Source: Astragalus membranaceus
Taxonomy: Eukaryota > Streptophyta > Magnoliopsida > Fabales > Fabaceae
NCBI GenBank assembly: GCA_039519185.1
Contig: CM076849.1
Span: 37,753,109-37,817,108 of the forward strand
Length of the DNA: 64,000 bases
Direction: 5' to 3'
The notes beneath the pieces were generated by a model. The model worked only from the letters and a program-made list of their open reading frames with translations. It did not search any database and was not told the origin of the DNA. A program made the translations under genes and the position numbers. Shown here one piece after another: positions 9,658-21,767 of this stretch. The first letter of the stretch is position 1, and the number at the start of each line of letters is the position of its first letter.

Positions 9658-9851
9658 ATGGATCCTCAAAATCAATTATTTCTAGAAGCTCTCACGGCAA
9701 AAAAGAAAGAACTTTTGAAAGAGGAAGTGGAAGGTATACATGAGAGAATTGATCAGTTAGAAGATAGACAAAATAATAGTGATGAGGAGGGCCGGAGGAG
9801 AAGACGTAATGAGCCTAGGGAAGATAGGTTGGATGGTATAAAAATTAAAGT
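9658..9851 (+). pseudogene. Gypsy gag, N-terminal part
   Basis: The frame from ATG 9658 (MDPQNQLFLEALTAKKKELL) is a charged coiled-coil-like gag start with an R/E-rich middle (EEGRRRRRNEPREDRLDGIK). It runs into CACTA 2 after IKIK; the same frame continues at 23089 with the YLEWE..WWDQL gag core. The triplet AGT is duplicated at the junction. I chose 9658 over an upstream TTG because it is the first ATG after the LTR leader. Confidence 0.8.
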
Positions 9852-10049
9852 GACTAGTGAAAAAACAGGAAAAGAATGGGTATATTTAAGTCGGATTCCA
9901 AAATATCCGACTTAAAATACGGAAGCGGTGGCAATTTTGTAATAAACCTGGGAAAAAATTTCAAGCGCTCAATTTCGAAGTCGGATGACAAATAACATCC
10001 GACTTTAAATGGGTAATTGTTTTTTTTTGAGTAAAAAAAACTGAAGGCT

Positions 10050-10272
10050 ATTCGCGTACGCTCTCTCTCTCTCGTCTCACTCTTTTCTTCCACCGCCGAG
10101 TTCTCCATCGATCTCTCTCGTCTCCGTCTCTCTCGTCTCAGGCCTCCATCTCTCTTCTCCTTGCTCTCTCCGCCAAGTTTCTATCTTCCTCCGCCGTTCT
10201 CTCCTCTCTGCCGTCGTCATCTCTCTTCGTTTCCATCTTCCTGTGCTGTTCTCTTTCTTTTGGTTCTGAAAG
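10050..10272 (+). other. Leader-like CT-rich region of CACTA 2
   Basis: The stretch is dominated by CTCTCTCTCGTCTC-type sequence with little coding signal and ends in TTCTGAAAG followed by GTAAAG, a good splice donor. A second leader-like block (about 14370-14473) ends CCCTTTCAG followed by GTATCT, and an acceptor (GAGTATAG, ending about 14665) lies just before the TNP2 ATG. I infer that the transposase transcript begins here and that a long first intron spans the captured gene. No TATA box could be fixed. Confidence 0.35.
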
Positions 10273-11550
10273 GTAAAGTACCATTCCTCTTTTTGTTTCT
10301 TGTTGGTATAAAAATGATTCCCTCTCTCTAATTTGAGGTTGTGTTGTTCTATTTTAGTTGACATATCAACATGGTAGGTGGGTGAGAGGGAATTGGTCGC
10401 TGCCCTAGAGGAAGAAGGGGAAAGGTAGAAATTGGCTTGCTTAAATTGTTTATAATTAGGTTTGTGTTCTAATTGTGTGTGAAATATATCTGAGAACATT
10501 CTGTGGGTTCAGATTCTAATGTTGAGAGGTTATTAGGTTTGGGTTCAGAAATTGGCTCACCCACTGCATTCCATTGAGAAATTCAAGGCTATCAACACTA
10601 GCAGGTATTTCTATTTTTCCCCTATACATGATTTAGTTACATTTATCCTCTTTCATGCTTTGCTCATGAGTACATAACCCCCCCCCCCCCCCCACATCAA
10701 GTAACAAAATGGGATATTGTAATAATGGAATTAACTGAAATTCATTAAAATGGCTATTTAGTAATTCTCTGTGTTATGGTTAATAACATATACTTCCCTT
10801 TGATATATTGATTTCCTATTGTTGATGCTTTCGCCTAGGGTTTGAGTATAGTCCTGTATTTACCTATGAGATCTAATTTACTTATATACTAACACAGCTT
10901 TCTGAATCTTATCATGACTGAGCTATTGTGGCATACGTAATCATGAATTTTTGTATATAGAAATGGAAATTGTTGACTTATTGCTATTGTTCAATGTGAT
11001 ATTGGTTGATGTATATGTTTTCCTAACTTTTTGTCTTCTGTTATTAGCTTATTGCTGTTTTATGAAAAACTAAAACGTTGTCTTCAAATGGGCCCATCAC
11101 TGTGGGCCTTAACCTCAGAGACACATTGATTGTCTGCATATATACTAGTAGGACACAAAAGGAATTAGTAAAAGGAACCTCTGCAAAAGTTTGAATTTAA
11201 AGTCACTTGATTGATTGGCATTTATGCCGTAAGGCTGGATAGGCAGGTTTGCTTAGTTCAAATGTTGATGATGTTCAAATTAATCATGTGTGTACTATTC
11301 TGTTTGTGGTTGGTAACACGCTCACTCAATTTATGTCTTAGAATTTTAGCAAGTGGTTCTATGATATTTAATGTTTTCCGATCCCTGAGATGATATACGG
11401 ATACACAAAGATCATGTAACATGATTAATGTATTCTGATTTTATTTTCACAAGTTTTCCATTTTTGATTTACACCATTCAAACTACTGCCATTGGCTTGA
11501 CATCTTTAAATGTGATATCTTGAGTCTCCTTCGAAGTTAAGATCATCTAT
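10273..11550. other. CACTA 2 interior, no gene recognised
   Basis: AT-rich sequence without convincing coding frames. A run of 16 C lies at 10678-10693. It may include the 3' flank of the captured antisense gene. Confidence 0.4.
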
Positions 11551-13176
11551 TCACATCATGGTCCATGTACTGTACCTCCTGCGTCTTCCTCTCTTAGTCT
11601 GCTTCTTCTTCTTCATCTTCTTCCTCTGTCTCCTTTCTTCCTCTGAATCAGATGATGAGCTGTAACCCGAACTACTTCCCGAAGAATAATCTGATCCAGT
11701 AACAGAAGATGACCCACTGCCACTATCAGTCTCAAACACTGAATCCTCACTGTCACTACCAGAATCAGAGCTAGACGTATGCTTCCTCTTCGATTTTTTG
11801 GAACTCGATGATTTAGCCTTTTCCTCTTTAGCAGCATCAGCATTATTATCATCCAAATCATAACTCACAGACACGTTCACCCTCAATTTAGGATTCTTGA
11901 GTTGCTGGGTCCGAGACGGTCTTGAAATGTAAACCCGTTCATTCTTGCACTCATATGTCCAGTGACCACTTTGGAAACACTTTTGGCACTGTGCTGAGCC
12001 ACCACTAGCCGACATTGTGGACTTAAGTTCTTTCCTTTAACCCAATTTAACAGCCTTCTCAGTACTCATCAAATACATTTGCCTCTTCGCTTCCCTCTTC
12101 TCCTGCCATCTGCTAGGCCCTTCTTCCTTTTGACCATAAGCACCTTGACCTTGTTCATTATTCAAACATGACTGTGAATTGAAAGAGACTTGTTGTTGTG
12201 GGTCTAATAACTGAGGTAATACCATGCTTTGGTGGTGGAGTAGTTGAGAAGACTGATCAGAGCCAACAATCCCATGAGAAAATATTGACCCTAATTGAGT
12301 AGTATCCAGTTGTGAGGAGGACTCTATAACTTGACTTTCTTTCACATTAGAAGAAATTGTGTTCAGCAAAGTTAAAGGTTCCATGTTTATGAGGGTATTT
12401 TGGTCATAACTTGAGTTGGTAATATTTAAAAGATTTGAAGATTGGAGTAACTGATGAAGGTATTGAAGCTTTGCCAGCTGGACTGCCTGTTCATCCCATG
12501 AATGATGATCCATGAGTTCTGTCATGTTGGCCAAAGCTAGTAGATATGGTAATTAGGTGGAAATAAGATCAGTTCTTGGTTGGTGAGTCATTGGATCAAA
12601 ACCCATTTGAATCAATTTTTTCTTTAAATGAGTGTTCCGGAAATTCTTTATCTCATTATCTGTCCTTCCTGGAAGATGAGTTGCAATTGCTGACCATCTG
12701 TATGTACACAAGTTTGTGCATACCGGTTATAAGTAACATGTAAGAATTAAAATAAAATAAATACAAGATAAATAGTCTCAGAAATAGAATTGGACCAAAA
12801 AAATGGAGATAATATATATACTTAGTAAAGAAAACTGACAATGAGATAATAATACTTGGTCTTTAATTTTAACTCTGGTGTTTCTAATACTTAGCGACAA
12901 AATTTAAGCACTTCCTACTTAACAAAAGAATAAAAAGAATTTATGAAATGGAAAGTACTTGTTTCCAAGGATAGAATGGAGATGCAGAATTGTTTGCTCC
13001 TCTTCTTGAGAAAACTTGCCCCTCTTGATATCAGGTCTTAAATAATTGGTCCAGCGGGCCGCCGCAGTTGCTGCCCTTTCAGCCTGAGCACAACTAAGCC
13101 CTTTAGCAGCACTCAGTGCTGCAGCTTTGATTCTTTCAGCTGCAACCTGAGCTTTCTCTTCCTTCTTACTAGACAT
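11551..13176 (-). pseudogene. Chimeric captured gene: ZCCHC10-like protein with an R2R3-MYB piece inside
   Basis: Exon A (13176-12959) starts MSSKKEEKAQVAAERIKAAA..AQAERAATAAAR, the N-terminus of a plant ZCCHC10-like protein, and passes without a break into WTNYLRPDIKRGKFSQEEEQ..LGNK, the end of MYB repeat R2 and first half of R3. After a GT-AG intron (12958-12698), exon B gives WSAIATHLPGRTDNEIKNF, then KKKLIQMGFDPMTHQPRTD and a MYB tail. At NNEQGQG it switches back to AYGQKEEGPSRWQEKREAKR, a CCHC knuckle (CQKCFQSGHWTYEC) and the Ser/Lys-rich ZCCHC10 tail, truncated at RRRRYS. Two in-frame TAA stops (in the MYB tail; after TEKAVKLG) and Trp-to-Arg in KNFRNTHLK break it. The MYB part is like the MYB9/39/102 kind. 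Confidence 0.75.
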
Positions 13177-14367
13177 GTTCAACGTGTATCCTCAAAATTC
13201 GCTCTTTTTCACAGAAGATGAATAAAACTCTACAGCATCAACGTTCCCCAAAAAAACTAATTGCAATTTATAGAAATCCAACACTTGTAATAAAAAAAAA
13301 CCAGTATCGTTACAAATGTTCGAAAAAACTAATTGCAATTTGGTATTTTTTGCTTTTCTCAGGAATTTGCATCTTCTAGGCATGTGTTGACTAAATTTTA
13401 TAATGAAATCTTGTGCTATCTTGGTCAGTACATGGTGGTGTTTTTGAAGTGCATGTTTAAGCACTTTAATTTGATTAGCTGTATCTCCTGGTTTCCTCTA
13501 TATCATTCTTTGGTTGCTTTGAATCTTTAGCTTAAACTCTTCTATTTAAGCTGCTTAGCATTTCCTTCTCCCCACTACCTCCTCAAGCTTTGTTTCCTTG
13601 CTTATCTTAGATTCATCAAGTATGTATTGTGTTTTTAGAACAACACACATTTCATTTTCCCTTTAAAATTCCAATACACTTATCTGTTTATATCATTGAC
13701 CATCTTCAGAGATTTTTTCTCTCTAATTCATATCTGTTAATCAAGACTGCTTCATATATGTTGTTGTTGTCTTGTCTGTTTTTTTGGGCCTTTTTATATC
13801 AGGTTTTTGAATCATTGATAGGTAAAAGTAAAATCCTGTGATTTATATTGGGTTAGCATCGCTATATCAGGTTTTTGAAAATCTGTGTAACTGTATAAGT
13901 TGTGTAACTATATCAGGTTATTGGAAGACGTAAACTTTTGAATACATGTCTGACTTTTATGTTGGGGACCACATTGTTAGTTGTATAACACTGTCATAGA
14001 ATCATGCATGAATTAGCTATTCCCTATTCAATCTTTTTAGAATGAATACTTATTACCTATTCAACTCAAACATTATTTTTGGAGTAATCAAAACATTATT
14101 GAAATTAAGAGATGAAAGGAAATAAAAAATATAAAGATTATAGTTAAAGTCATGTGCTATCAACAATTGATTATTGATTATAAATGTGAGCTTCTTTGGA
14201 CTGGTTTGTTGGCCGAAGATTATAGGTATATTAGTTCCTTTCAGAATTTTAGTATTTAATTTGTTGTTTGTTTGTACAAGAATGTTGTTTTATTTGTTCT
14301 TTCACTTGTTTGTTATGTGGCCTTATTTATGGAAATTTTGACAATTTTTTTTTCTTTTTTTATGGTT
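13177..14367. other. CACTA 2 interior between captured gene and TNP2 leader
   Basis: It probably holds the upstream region of the antisense captured gene and part of the long intron before TNP2. I see no recognised protein, tRNA or element ends here. Confidence 0.4.
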
Positions 14368-14667
14368 AGGTAATACACGCTCCTTATCAAAGTTGACTTC
14401 ATATCTTGTTGTGGTCGCCGCCCTCACCCTCTCCCGTGTCACCATCGCCCTCTTGTGCTGAAACCCTTTCAGGTATCTATCATGGTTCTTTACTTTAATT
14501 GTTTGCTTGCCTAGTTAAACTTTTCATAATGCAACTCTTTTTTGTTTGTTAAATTAAAGAATAATATGCTATGTTTGTTTGTTGCAATAGAATTGGAATC
14601 CTTTCTTTCTTTACATGTTATAAGTTGTTTATAAATACATTCTTTTTACTATTTTTTGAGTATAGCT

Positions 14668-17600
14668 ATGGATCGTAGTTGGATGCAAACAAGCAAGTTG
14701 AGTGACAAGTATGCGAAAGGGGTGGAAGAGTTTCTAGAGTTTGCTCAAACAAATCTTAAAGATAGTGGTGGAATTTTTGATTGTCCTTGTGTTAATTGTG
14801 TGAACCAAAGACCACAACCAGTTGACACAATCAAAGATCATCTTCTCGTTGATGGCATTTGTCGTGGTTATACAACATGGATATGGCATGGTGAGAAATT
14901 AGATATCCCAAGTGTGTCTGAAAGAGATAATTTCGCAGACGCAAATATGGAAGATCGAATGGAGGACATGATACGTGATATTGGTCCGGAATCTTTTAAG
15001 CAAGCACGTGCCTATGATACTTTGTGCAAAGATAAAGAAGAGCCTTTGTATTTGGGATGTACAAAACACACGCGATTGAATGTGGTGATAAGATTGTTCA
15101 ACCTGAAGGCAATAAATGGGTGGACTGATAAGAGTTTCACCGAGTTGCTTGAGTTGTTGAAAGACATACTTCCAGAAGGTAACACATTGCCGTGTCGTAC
15201 GTACGAAGCAAAGAAAATTTTGTGTCCGATGGGTGTGGAGTATATAAAAATACATGCATGCCCAAATGATTGCATATTGTACCGGAATGATTTTGAGAAT
15301 CTGCATAAGTGCCCTGTGTGTAATAGGTCGCGCTACAAAGCAAAGTCTGGTGAATCTAGTTGTGATGATGACGACACAAAGGGCTCTCCAGCGAAGGTGT
15401 TATGGTATCTTCCGATAATTCCCAGGTTCAAACGGTTGTTTGTTAATGCAAAAGACGCAAAGAACATCAGATGGCATGCAGATGAGAGGAAATGTGACGG
15501 ACAGCTTCGTCATCCAGCTGATTCTCTACAGTGGAAGAAGGTTGATAGCGTGTTTCCGGATTTTGGTGCCGAGCCAAGAAATCTTAGGCTTGCGCTTGCT
15601 TCGGATGGGATGAACCCATATGGTAACTTAAGTACGAATCATAGCTCTTGGCCCGTTCTCCTTATAATTTACAACCTATCTCCTTGGTTGTGCATGAAGC
15701 GTAAATATGTTATGTTATCCATGATGATTTCTGGCCCAAGACAGCCAGGAAATGACATAGATGTTTATCTTAGTCCGTTGGTTGAAGACTTGAGGAAAAT
15801 GTGGGATGAGGGAGTGAATGTGTTTGACGGGTATTCCAATGAAACTTTTAACCTGCGGGCGATGTTATTTTGCACGATCAATGACTTCCCAGCATACGGG
15901 AACTTGTCTGGGTATAGTGTTAAGGGACATAAAGCTTGTCCTATTTGTGCCGAAAACACATGCTACCATCAACTGAAACATGGTAAGAAGACTGTATACC
16001 TTGGGCACCGAAGATTTCTCAAACGTAATCACTCGTATCGTAGGTTGAAAAAAGCTTTTAATGGATGCCAAGAGAATGAAACTGCTCCTAATGTCTTAAG
16101 TGGAGAAGAAGTCTACCAAGTGGTTAAGGACATCAAAGTTGTATTTGGCAAAAAGAAGAATCAGCCCAATGAGAAAAGCAAGTGGAAGAAGAGGTCAGTG
16201 TTCTTTGATCTTCCGTATTGGTCTAGTCTTTATGTAAGGCACTGTCTTGATTTCATGCATGTCGAGAAAAACGTTTGTGATAGTGTTATCGGGACGCTTC
16301 TGAACATTAAAGGCCAGACAAAGGATGGTATAAATTCTCGTTTAGATTTGCGTGAAATGGGGATAAGAGAGCAATTACATCCAGAGCCAAAAGGCAAGCG
16401 TACATATTTGCCCCCAGCATGTCATACATTGTCCAAAAAAGAGAAAATAAGTTTGTGCGAGTGTCTACATGGAATCAAAGTTCCACAAGGTTACTCTTCA
16501 AATTTTAAGAGGCTTGTGTCAATGAAGGATCTCAAATTGGTTGGCTTAAAGTCTCATGATTGTCACGTGTTGATGCAACAACTACTACCAGTGGCTATTT
16601 GTGGGATCTTGCCAAAATGTGTTCGACATGCCATAACTAGGTTGTGCTTATTCTTTAATTCCATATGTGTCAAAGTCATTGACCCTCAAAAGTTGGATGA
16701 ATTGGAAAATGAGGCTGCTATTATATTGTGTCAATTGGAGATGTATTTCCCCCCCTCATTTTTTGACATTATGGTTCATTTAATTGTTCACCTAGTGAGA
16801 GAGATTAGAATGTGTGGCCCTATTTATTTAAGGTGGATGTACCCAGTTGAACGATATATGAAGATTTTGAAAGGTTATGTGAAGAATCAATATCATCCTG
16901 AAGCATCTATTGTTGAAAGGTATGTCACAGAAGAAGCTATTGAGTTTTGTTCAGATTATTTGGCTGAACCAAAACCTGTAGGGCTTCCCAAGTCTCGTCA
17001 TATAGAGAGGTGTCAAGGTAAGGGTACAGGACGTTCAAAGTCCAAGAATAAGGATCGAGCAGAAGTGTTGCAAGCACATATGTACGTATTGATTAACACT
17101 GATGAGGTATTACCTTATTTATCTACTCATAAAAATATTGTAAAGGCCCAAAACCCTTACATGCATGAAATAGCACTATTGAAAGAGCACAACAAGTCAT
17201 TCGTAATTTGGTTTAAAGATACTATTATGAAGGATAATAGTGCTTCTGATACATTAAGGTGGCTTGCACATGAACCTAAATTTAGTGTCTCGTGTTGGTC
17301 TGGGTATGATATAAATAACTTTTCATTTTGTACAAAGTCACAAGATGATAAAAGAATTGGGCAAAATAGTGGGGTTATGGTTATGGCTTCTGCAATGCAC
17401 TTCTCTAGTTCAAAGGATAAACACCCTGTTCTGGCGTCAATTGGCTTACTTTGGGATTATTGAAGAGATTTGGGAGCTCGATTACTGTAAATTTAAAGTG
17501 CCTCTTTTTAAATGTAAGTGGGTTAACAGTAACACTGGTGTACAAACCGATGAGTTAGGATTTACATTGGTGGACCTAGACAAGGTTGGTCATACGGATG

Positions 17601-17854
17601 AGCCTTTCATCATGGCTGACCAAGCAAAACAAATCTTTTATGTCAAAGATCCTTCTAGCAAAAAATGGTCAGTAGTCCTACAAGGAAGAATCATAAATAA
17701 TAATGATGAAGATGGAGATTCATCCCTTGAAATTTCTGAGACTCCTTCTTTCAGTACACAAATGCCTACATTCGTTGAGGACAATGATGTGGATGGTGTA
17801 CATGCGACTCGTGATGATCATAATGAAGGGATATGGGAAGATGTTTTAATTTGA
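14668..17854 (+). pseudogene. TNP2: CACTA transposase TNP2, one frameshift
   Basis: From ATG 14668 (MDRSWMQTSKLSDKYAKGVE) a single long frame runs to 17463. Its N-terminal 'transposase-associated' domain has the CPCVNCVN cysteine set and WIWHGE. The TNP2 core follows, with NIRWHADERK, HPADSLQWKKVD, LRLALASDGMNPYGN, GNLSGYSVKGHKACPIC and YVRHCLDFMHVEKNVCDSVI, then a DUF4218-type region (MVHLIVHLVREI, MYPVERYMKILKGYV). The last domain (DUF4216-like: FGIIEEIWELDYCKFKVPLF, LGFTLVDLDKVGH) lies in another frame and stops at 17854. One base change near 17440-17450 separates the two. A leader intron ends just before the ATG. TNP2 binds element ends and catalyses excision. Confidence 0.9.
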
Positions 17855-17871
17855 CCCCTAGAAATAAAATA

Positions 17872-18219
17872 GGCTAAATTATAGTTTTGGTCCCCCTATT
17901 TTCAAAAATTCAGACATTTGGTCCCCCTATTTTAAAACTCAGACATTTGGTCCCCCAATTTTAAAAAATCAAATACATTTAGTCCAAAGGGGGACCAAAT
18001 GTCTTTGATTTTTTAAAATTGGGGGACCAAATGTCTTTGATTTTTTAAAATTGAGGGACCAAATGTCTTTGATTATTAGCCATAAAAAACTGAAAATTCC
18101 TCTTGGGACTAAATATCTTTGATTTTTTAAAATTGGGGGACCAAATGTCCGAGTTTTAAAATAGGGGGACCAAATATCTGAATTTTTGATAATAGGGGGA
18201 CCAAAACTATAATTTAGCC
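17872..18219. mobile_element. Mutator-like MITE with 9-bp TSD, between the two CACTA genes
   Basis: The long inverted repeat begins GGCTAAATTATAGTTTTGGT and ends with its complement, with further GGTCCCCC/GGGGGACC blocks (roughly ACATTTGGTCCCC units) in both orientations. AATAAAATA is duplicated at 17863-17871 and 18220-18228. Long TIRs and a 9-bp duplication fit a MULE-derived MITE. It lies just after the TNP2 stop and so within the 3' region of the transposase gene. Confidence 0.8.
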
Positions 18220-18240
18220 AATAAAATATAGCCACATGTA

Positions 18241-18420
18241 AGTTATTTATTCATTTTTAATAAGTGTTTGTCATTTATCCATTCTTAATAATTTTTTATA
18301 TCTGTTGATAAGTATTTATTCATTTTTAATAAGTCTTTGTCATTTATCCATTCTTAATAATTTTTTATATCTGTTGATAAGTATTTATTAATTTTTTATA
18401 AGTGTTTGTCATTTTTGTTT
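18241..18420 (+). repeat. Tandem repeat, about 70-bp unit
   Basis: Roughly two and a half copies of a unit containing TTTTTAATAAGTGTTTGTC and ATTTATCCATTCTTAATAAT. It lies directly upstream of the second CACTA gene. Confidence 0.8.
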
Positions 18421-18710
18421 AAACAGGAATCATGGCTGATTCATCTACCAACCCCCCAACAAAGAAGAGGAGTAGATGTGCTACAACATTACACCAATTT
18501 ACGTCTAGACGGCCGCCAGGTTATAGGTTTCCGCTTGAATTTGATCATGTTACCAAACAACCTTTTGGTGAATTCGCTACCAAATTTAAGAGTTATGTGG
18601 CTATGCTAGCACAAAACAAGGCGAGCATATTAGCAGAAACTTGGCAAAATGTGGATAAGGATGTCAAGACCTTGATCTGGCATGATATCTTGGTATTAGC
18701 TTTTATCAAC

Positions 18711-18711
<1 letters not shown>

Positions 18712-18767
<56 letters not shown>
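18712..18767. repeat. TA microsatellite in intron 1 of the TNP1/Ulp1 gene
   Basis: An uninterrupted run of TA dinucleotides just after the exon 1 donor at 18693. Confidence 0.95.
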
Positions 18768-18769
<2 letters not shown>

Positions 18770-20805
18770 TCTTAATATATTTATTACTTTAAAGGTTATT
18801 AATTACTAACAATGTGATTTTTGTGTATGTAAGCAAACATTTGACATTCCTAATGACGAGAAGTTGAAGAATTATTGGATATCGTATGCCGGTGAACGTT
18901 GGACGCAATTTAAGGCATCACTCACTAGGATATATGGTTTTGGCTCTGGAGACAAACAGGGTAACACAACTCCATGTGAGAAATACCCTTACATATCAAC
19001 GGAAATCTGGGAGTTGTTCGTAAAGAGTCGCATGGAAGAAAAGTTTCAGGTATGTTCGTAAATGACTAGAGAAGCGATGTTTAGATCTCTGCACATACAT
19101 AAAGCACACAGATATTTAAGTTTCAGGTATGTTCGTAAATGGCAATTGGTTTGTTATTTGTGACAGAGTAAAAGAGAAAGGGCCAAAGAAGTTCAATCCA
19201 AAAATAACTTCTAGCACACAACCTCTCGTGGTGGCTATCCTATGATTAAGGAGAAGTGGAAGAAGAATTATGTGGAAGCAAGGCGTGAGGATTCGGGTGA
19301 TCCAGACTTAGTAATAGAGGCTCCATCTCCTCCACGTCATGAGTTATTTAAGTTGGCCCACCAGAAGAAAACAGGATCTTTTACAACTGATGAGTCTGCT
19401 TCTGTTGCTTCAAAAATTGTAAGTTAAAACTTCTATTCAAACACAAACAACTTACGAAATACATTTTAGAATATTGCTTAAAGTGGACGTGGTTTTTTGT
19501 TATAGGATGAGCTAGTTGAGCATGCCACACAGGGAACTTTTGTTCCAGAAGGACGTCGGGATATCTTGACTGTAGCCATTGGAAAACCTGATCATTTTGG
19601 TCGTGTGCGAGCAGCTGCTAGAGGGGTGGGTTTATCAATATACTTTGGACCTGCTTCACGTATTAGTTCCACTTCAAAAAGCGAGAAATTTGCTACCATG
19701 AAGCAAGAGTTGAGGGATGAGTTAAAGGAGGAGTTAAGGGAGGAGTTGAGGGGGAAGTTAAGGGAGGAGTTAAGGAAGTACAAAGATTTGAAGCAAAATT
19801 TGAGGGATGACTTTGGTGACCCTCCCAATGATCATATTTCTTTGAAGAATACAATTGGTTCCAAAGCTAGTTGTTCACCATCCCATGTGGAGGAGCCGCT
19901 CAAGAATGACTGGCTAAGAGAGTTGTTTATTACATCTAATGACATGACAGGAGACATCAAGTTCGACTTAGACCATGAGCCCCAAGAACATTTTTACATT
20001 GGATCCAAGGAAATTATAGATATGATTAAAGGGAATGATCTTGAGTTGAGCCATTTGGGTATATGGTGCACGTAAGTACATATTAGTTATTTGTAAAACT
20101 TATTCCTAAATATTTTCTAGTTATAGTTATTGAACATCTTGTTTTAATATTTTAGGTATTTGCATCGCGAATGTATAGCAAGGGAGATTAGTCATGTGTA
20201 TGGATTTTTAGATCCATACAAAGTTTGTGGTAGTTTTGGCTACAAAGCAGGGACCATCCAAACATATATCCAGAAGAAGCTAATTGAGCAAGACAAAACA
20301 TGCTTTATGGCGCCATATTTGATCGGGTAAAGTATCAATTGTCTAAATGTAAAGTGTATCAATTCTTTGTCTGATTATGATTTAATTATTTTTGTCTAAT
20401 TTTGCAGCAAACATTGGCAATTGTTTGTCATTTGTCCTACTTCTAATACAGTTGTTTGGATGTGTTCGCTTCACAATCCTCCACCCGAGGAATTGGTTGA
20501 AATAGTTAACAAGTATGTTGTCTTTTATTAGTGGTCATAATTCTGTGATTTAAAATACTTTACACTTATAGCTTACTGTTTATAATATTACCAGTGCTAT
20601 GAATGTATGCTACCGGGCGAAAGGGCTTAGGAAACCAAAGCCTCAATGGGTGACACCCAAAGTAAGTATTTGCTTTGACAATTCCTATTTAAAATGGCTA
20701 AGAAAATTGCATGTTGGGAATTGTGTGCTAGGAATTGATTTAATATAATAGTATTTAATCCAATCATAGTAGTTTGACACACTTCAACTCCATCGGTAAA
20801 GGAAA

Positions 20806-21767
20806 AACAGAATTCCAAAATCAAATGAAGTTAGTTAGTATTAGTGAATAAGACTAGCTTATTAATATGTTGCTGTTGTAGTTCAGTTAGTCTAGTAGTT
20901 AGTTAGAATTATAACTGATCAGTTTTCTAAATGCTTAGCAATATTTCTATCATGGTATCAAGAGCTTCTGCTTGCGTCTCACAGCATTTGTTTTTTAGTT
21001 ATACTGTAATCAGTTTTGATCAATAAATAACAATATCACTTTTCTAAATGCTTAGCAATATTCCTATCATGGTATCAAGAGCTTCTGCTTGCGTCTCACA
21101 GCATTCGTTTTTCAGTTTTGCGCCATCTTTGTTCTCATTTCAATTCATTTCTTGCTTTGTTGTTCAATTATTGCGCAAATTCGTCATCCCCTGTTCTGCA
21201 TCCCTGTTTTGTTAAAAATGGCAGAACTCAATAATCATTCAACAGGACTACCTTCCCTTAAACCATTCAAGTCCTTCCAGATCAATAAGGAAAAACAGAA
21301 TTCCAAAATCAAATGAAGTTAGTTAGTATTAGTGAATAAGACTAGCTTATTAATATGTTGCTGTTGTAGTTCAGTTAGTCTAGTAGTTAGTTAGAAATAT
21401 AACTGATCAGTTTTCTAAATGCTTAGCAATATTTCTATCATGGTATCAAGAGCTTCTGCTTGCGTCTCACAGCATTCGTTTTTCAGTTTTGCGCCATCTC
21501 TGTTCTCATTTCAATTCATTTCTTGCTTGTTGTTCAATTATTGCGCAAATTCGTCATCCCCTGTTCTGCATCTCTGTTTTGTTAAAAATGGCAGAACTCA
21601 ATAATCATTCAACAGGGACTACCTTCCCTTAAACCATTCAAGTCCTTCCAGTACCAGGTCACTGAAAAAATACATGGAAATCTGGTTTGAACACCAAGAC
21701 AAAAATCTGTTTGATCAATAAATAACAAAATCACTTTTCTAAATGCTTAGCAATATTTCTATCAGTT
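20806..21767 (+). mobile_element. Tandem Ty1/copia LTR and leader remnants
   Basis: A block ending CTAAATGCTTAGCAATATTT then CTATCA followed by TGGTATCAAGAGC (LTR end plus initiator-Met primer site) occurs at about 20950, 21067 and 21440. The 20806-20990 and 21290-21480 copies share ~180 bases, and two copies continue into the same leader and ATGGCAGAACTCAATAATCA gag start. The last copy ends CTATCA at 21767 without a primer site, as a 3' LTR would. These are truncated, recombined copies of one small element inside intron 7 of the CACTA gene. Confidence 0.65.

Noticed and set aside
14899..15343. Several open frames of 60-135 residues on the strand opposite TNP2
   Set aside because: They are antisense shadows of the long transposase frame; no start context, domains or splice signs.
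17969..18235. Minus-strand frame of repeated 'FGPPILKNQR' units
   Set aside because: It is the translated inverted repeat of the MULE-type MITE at 17872-18219.
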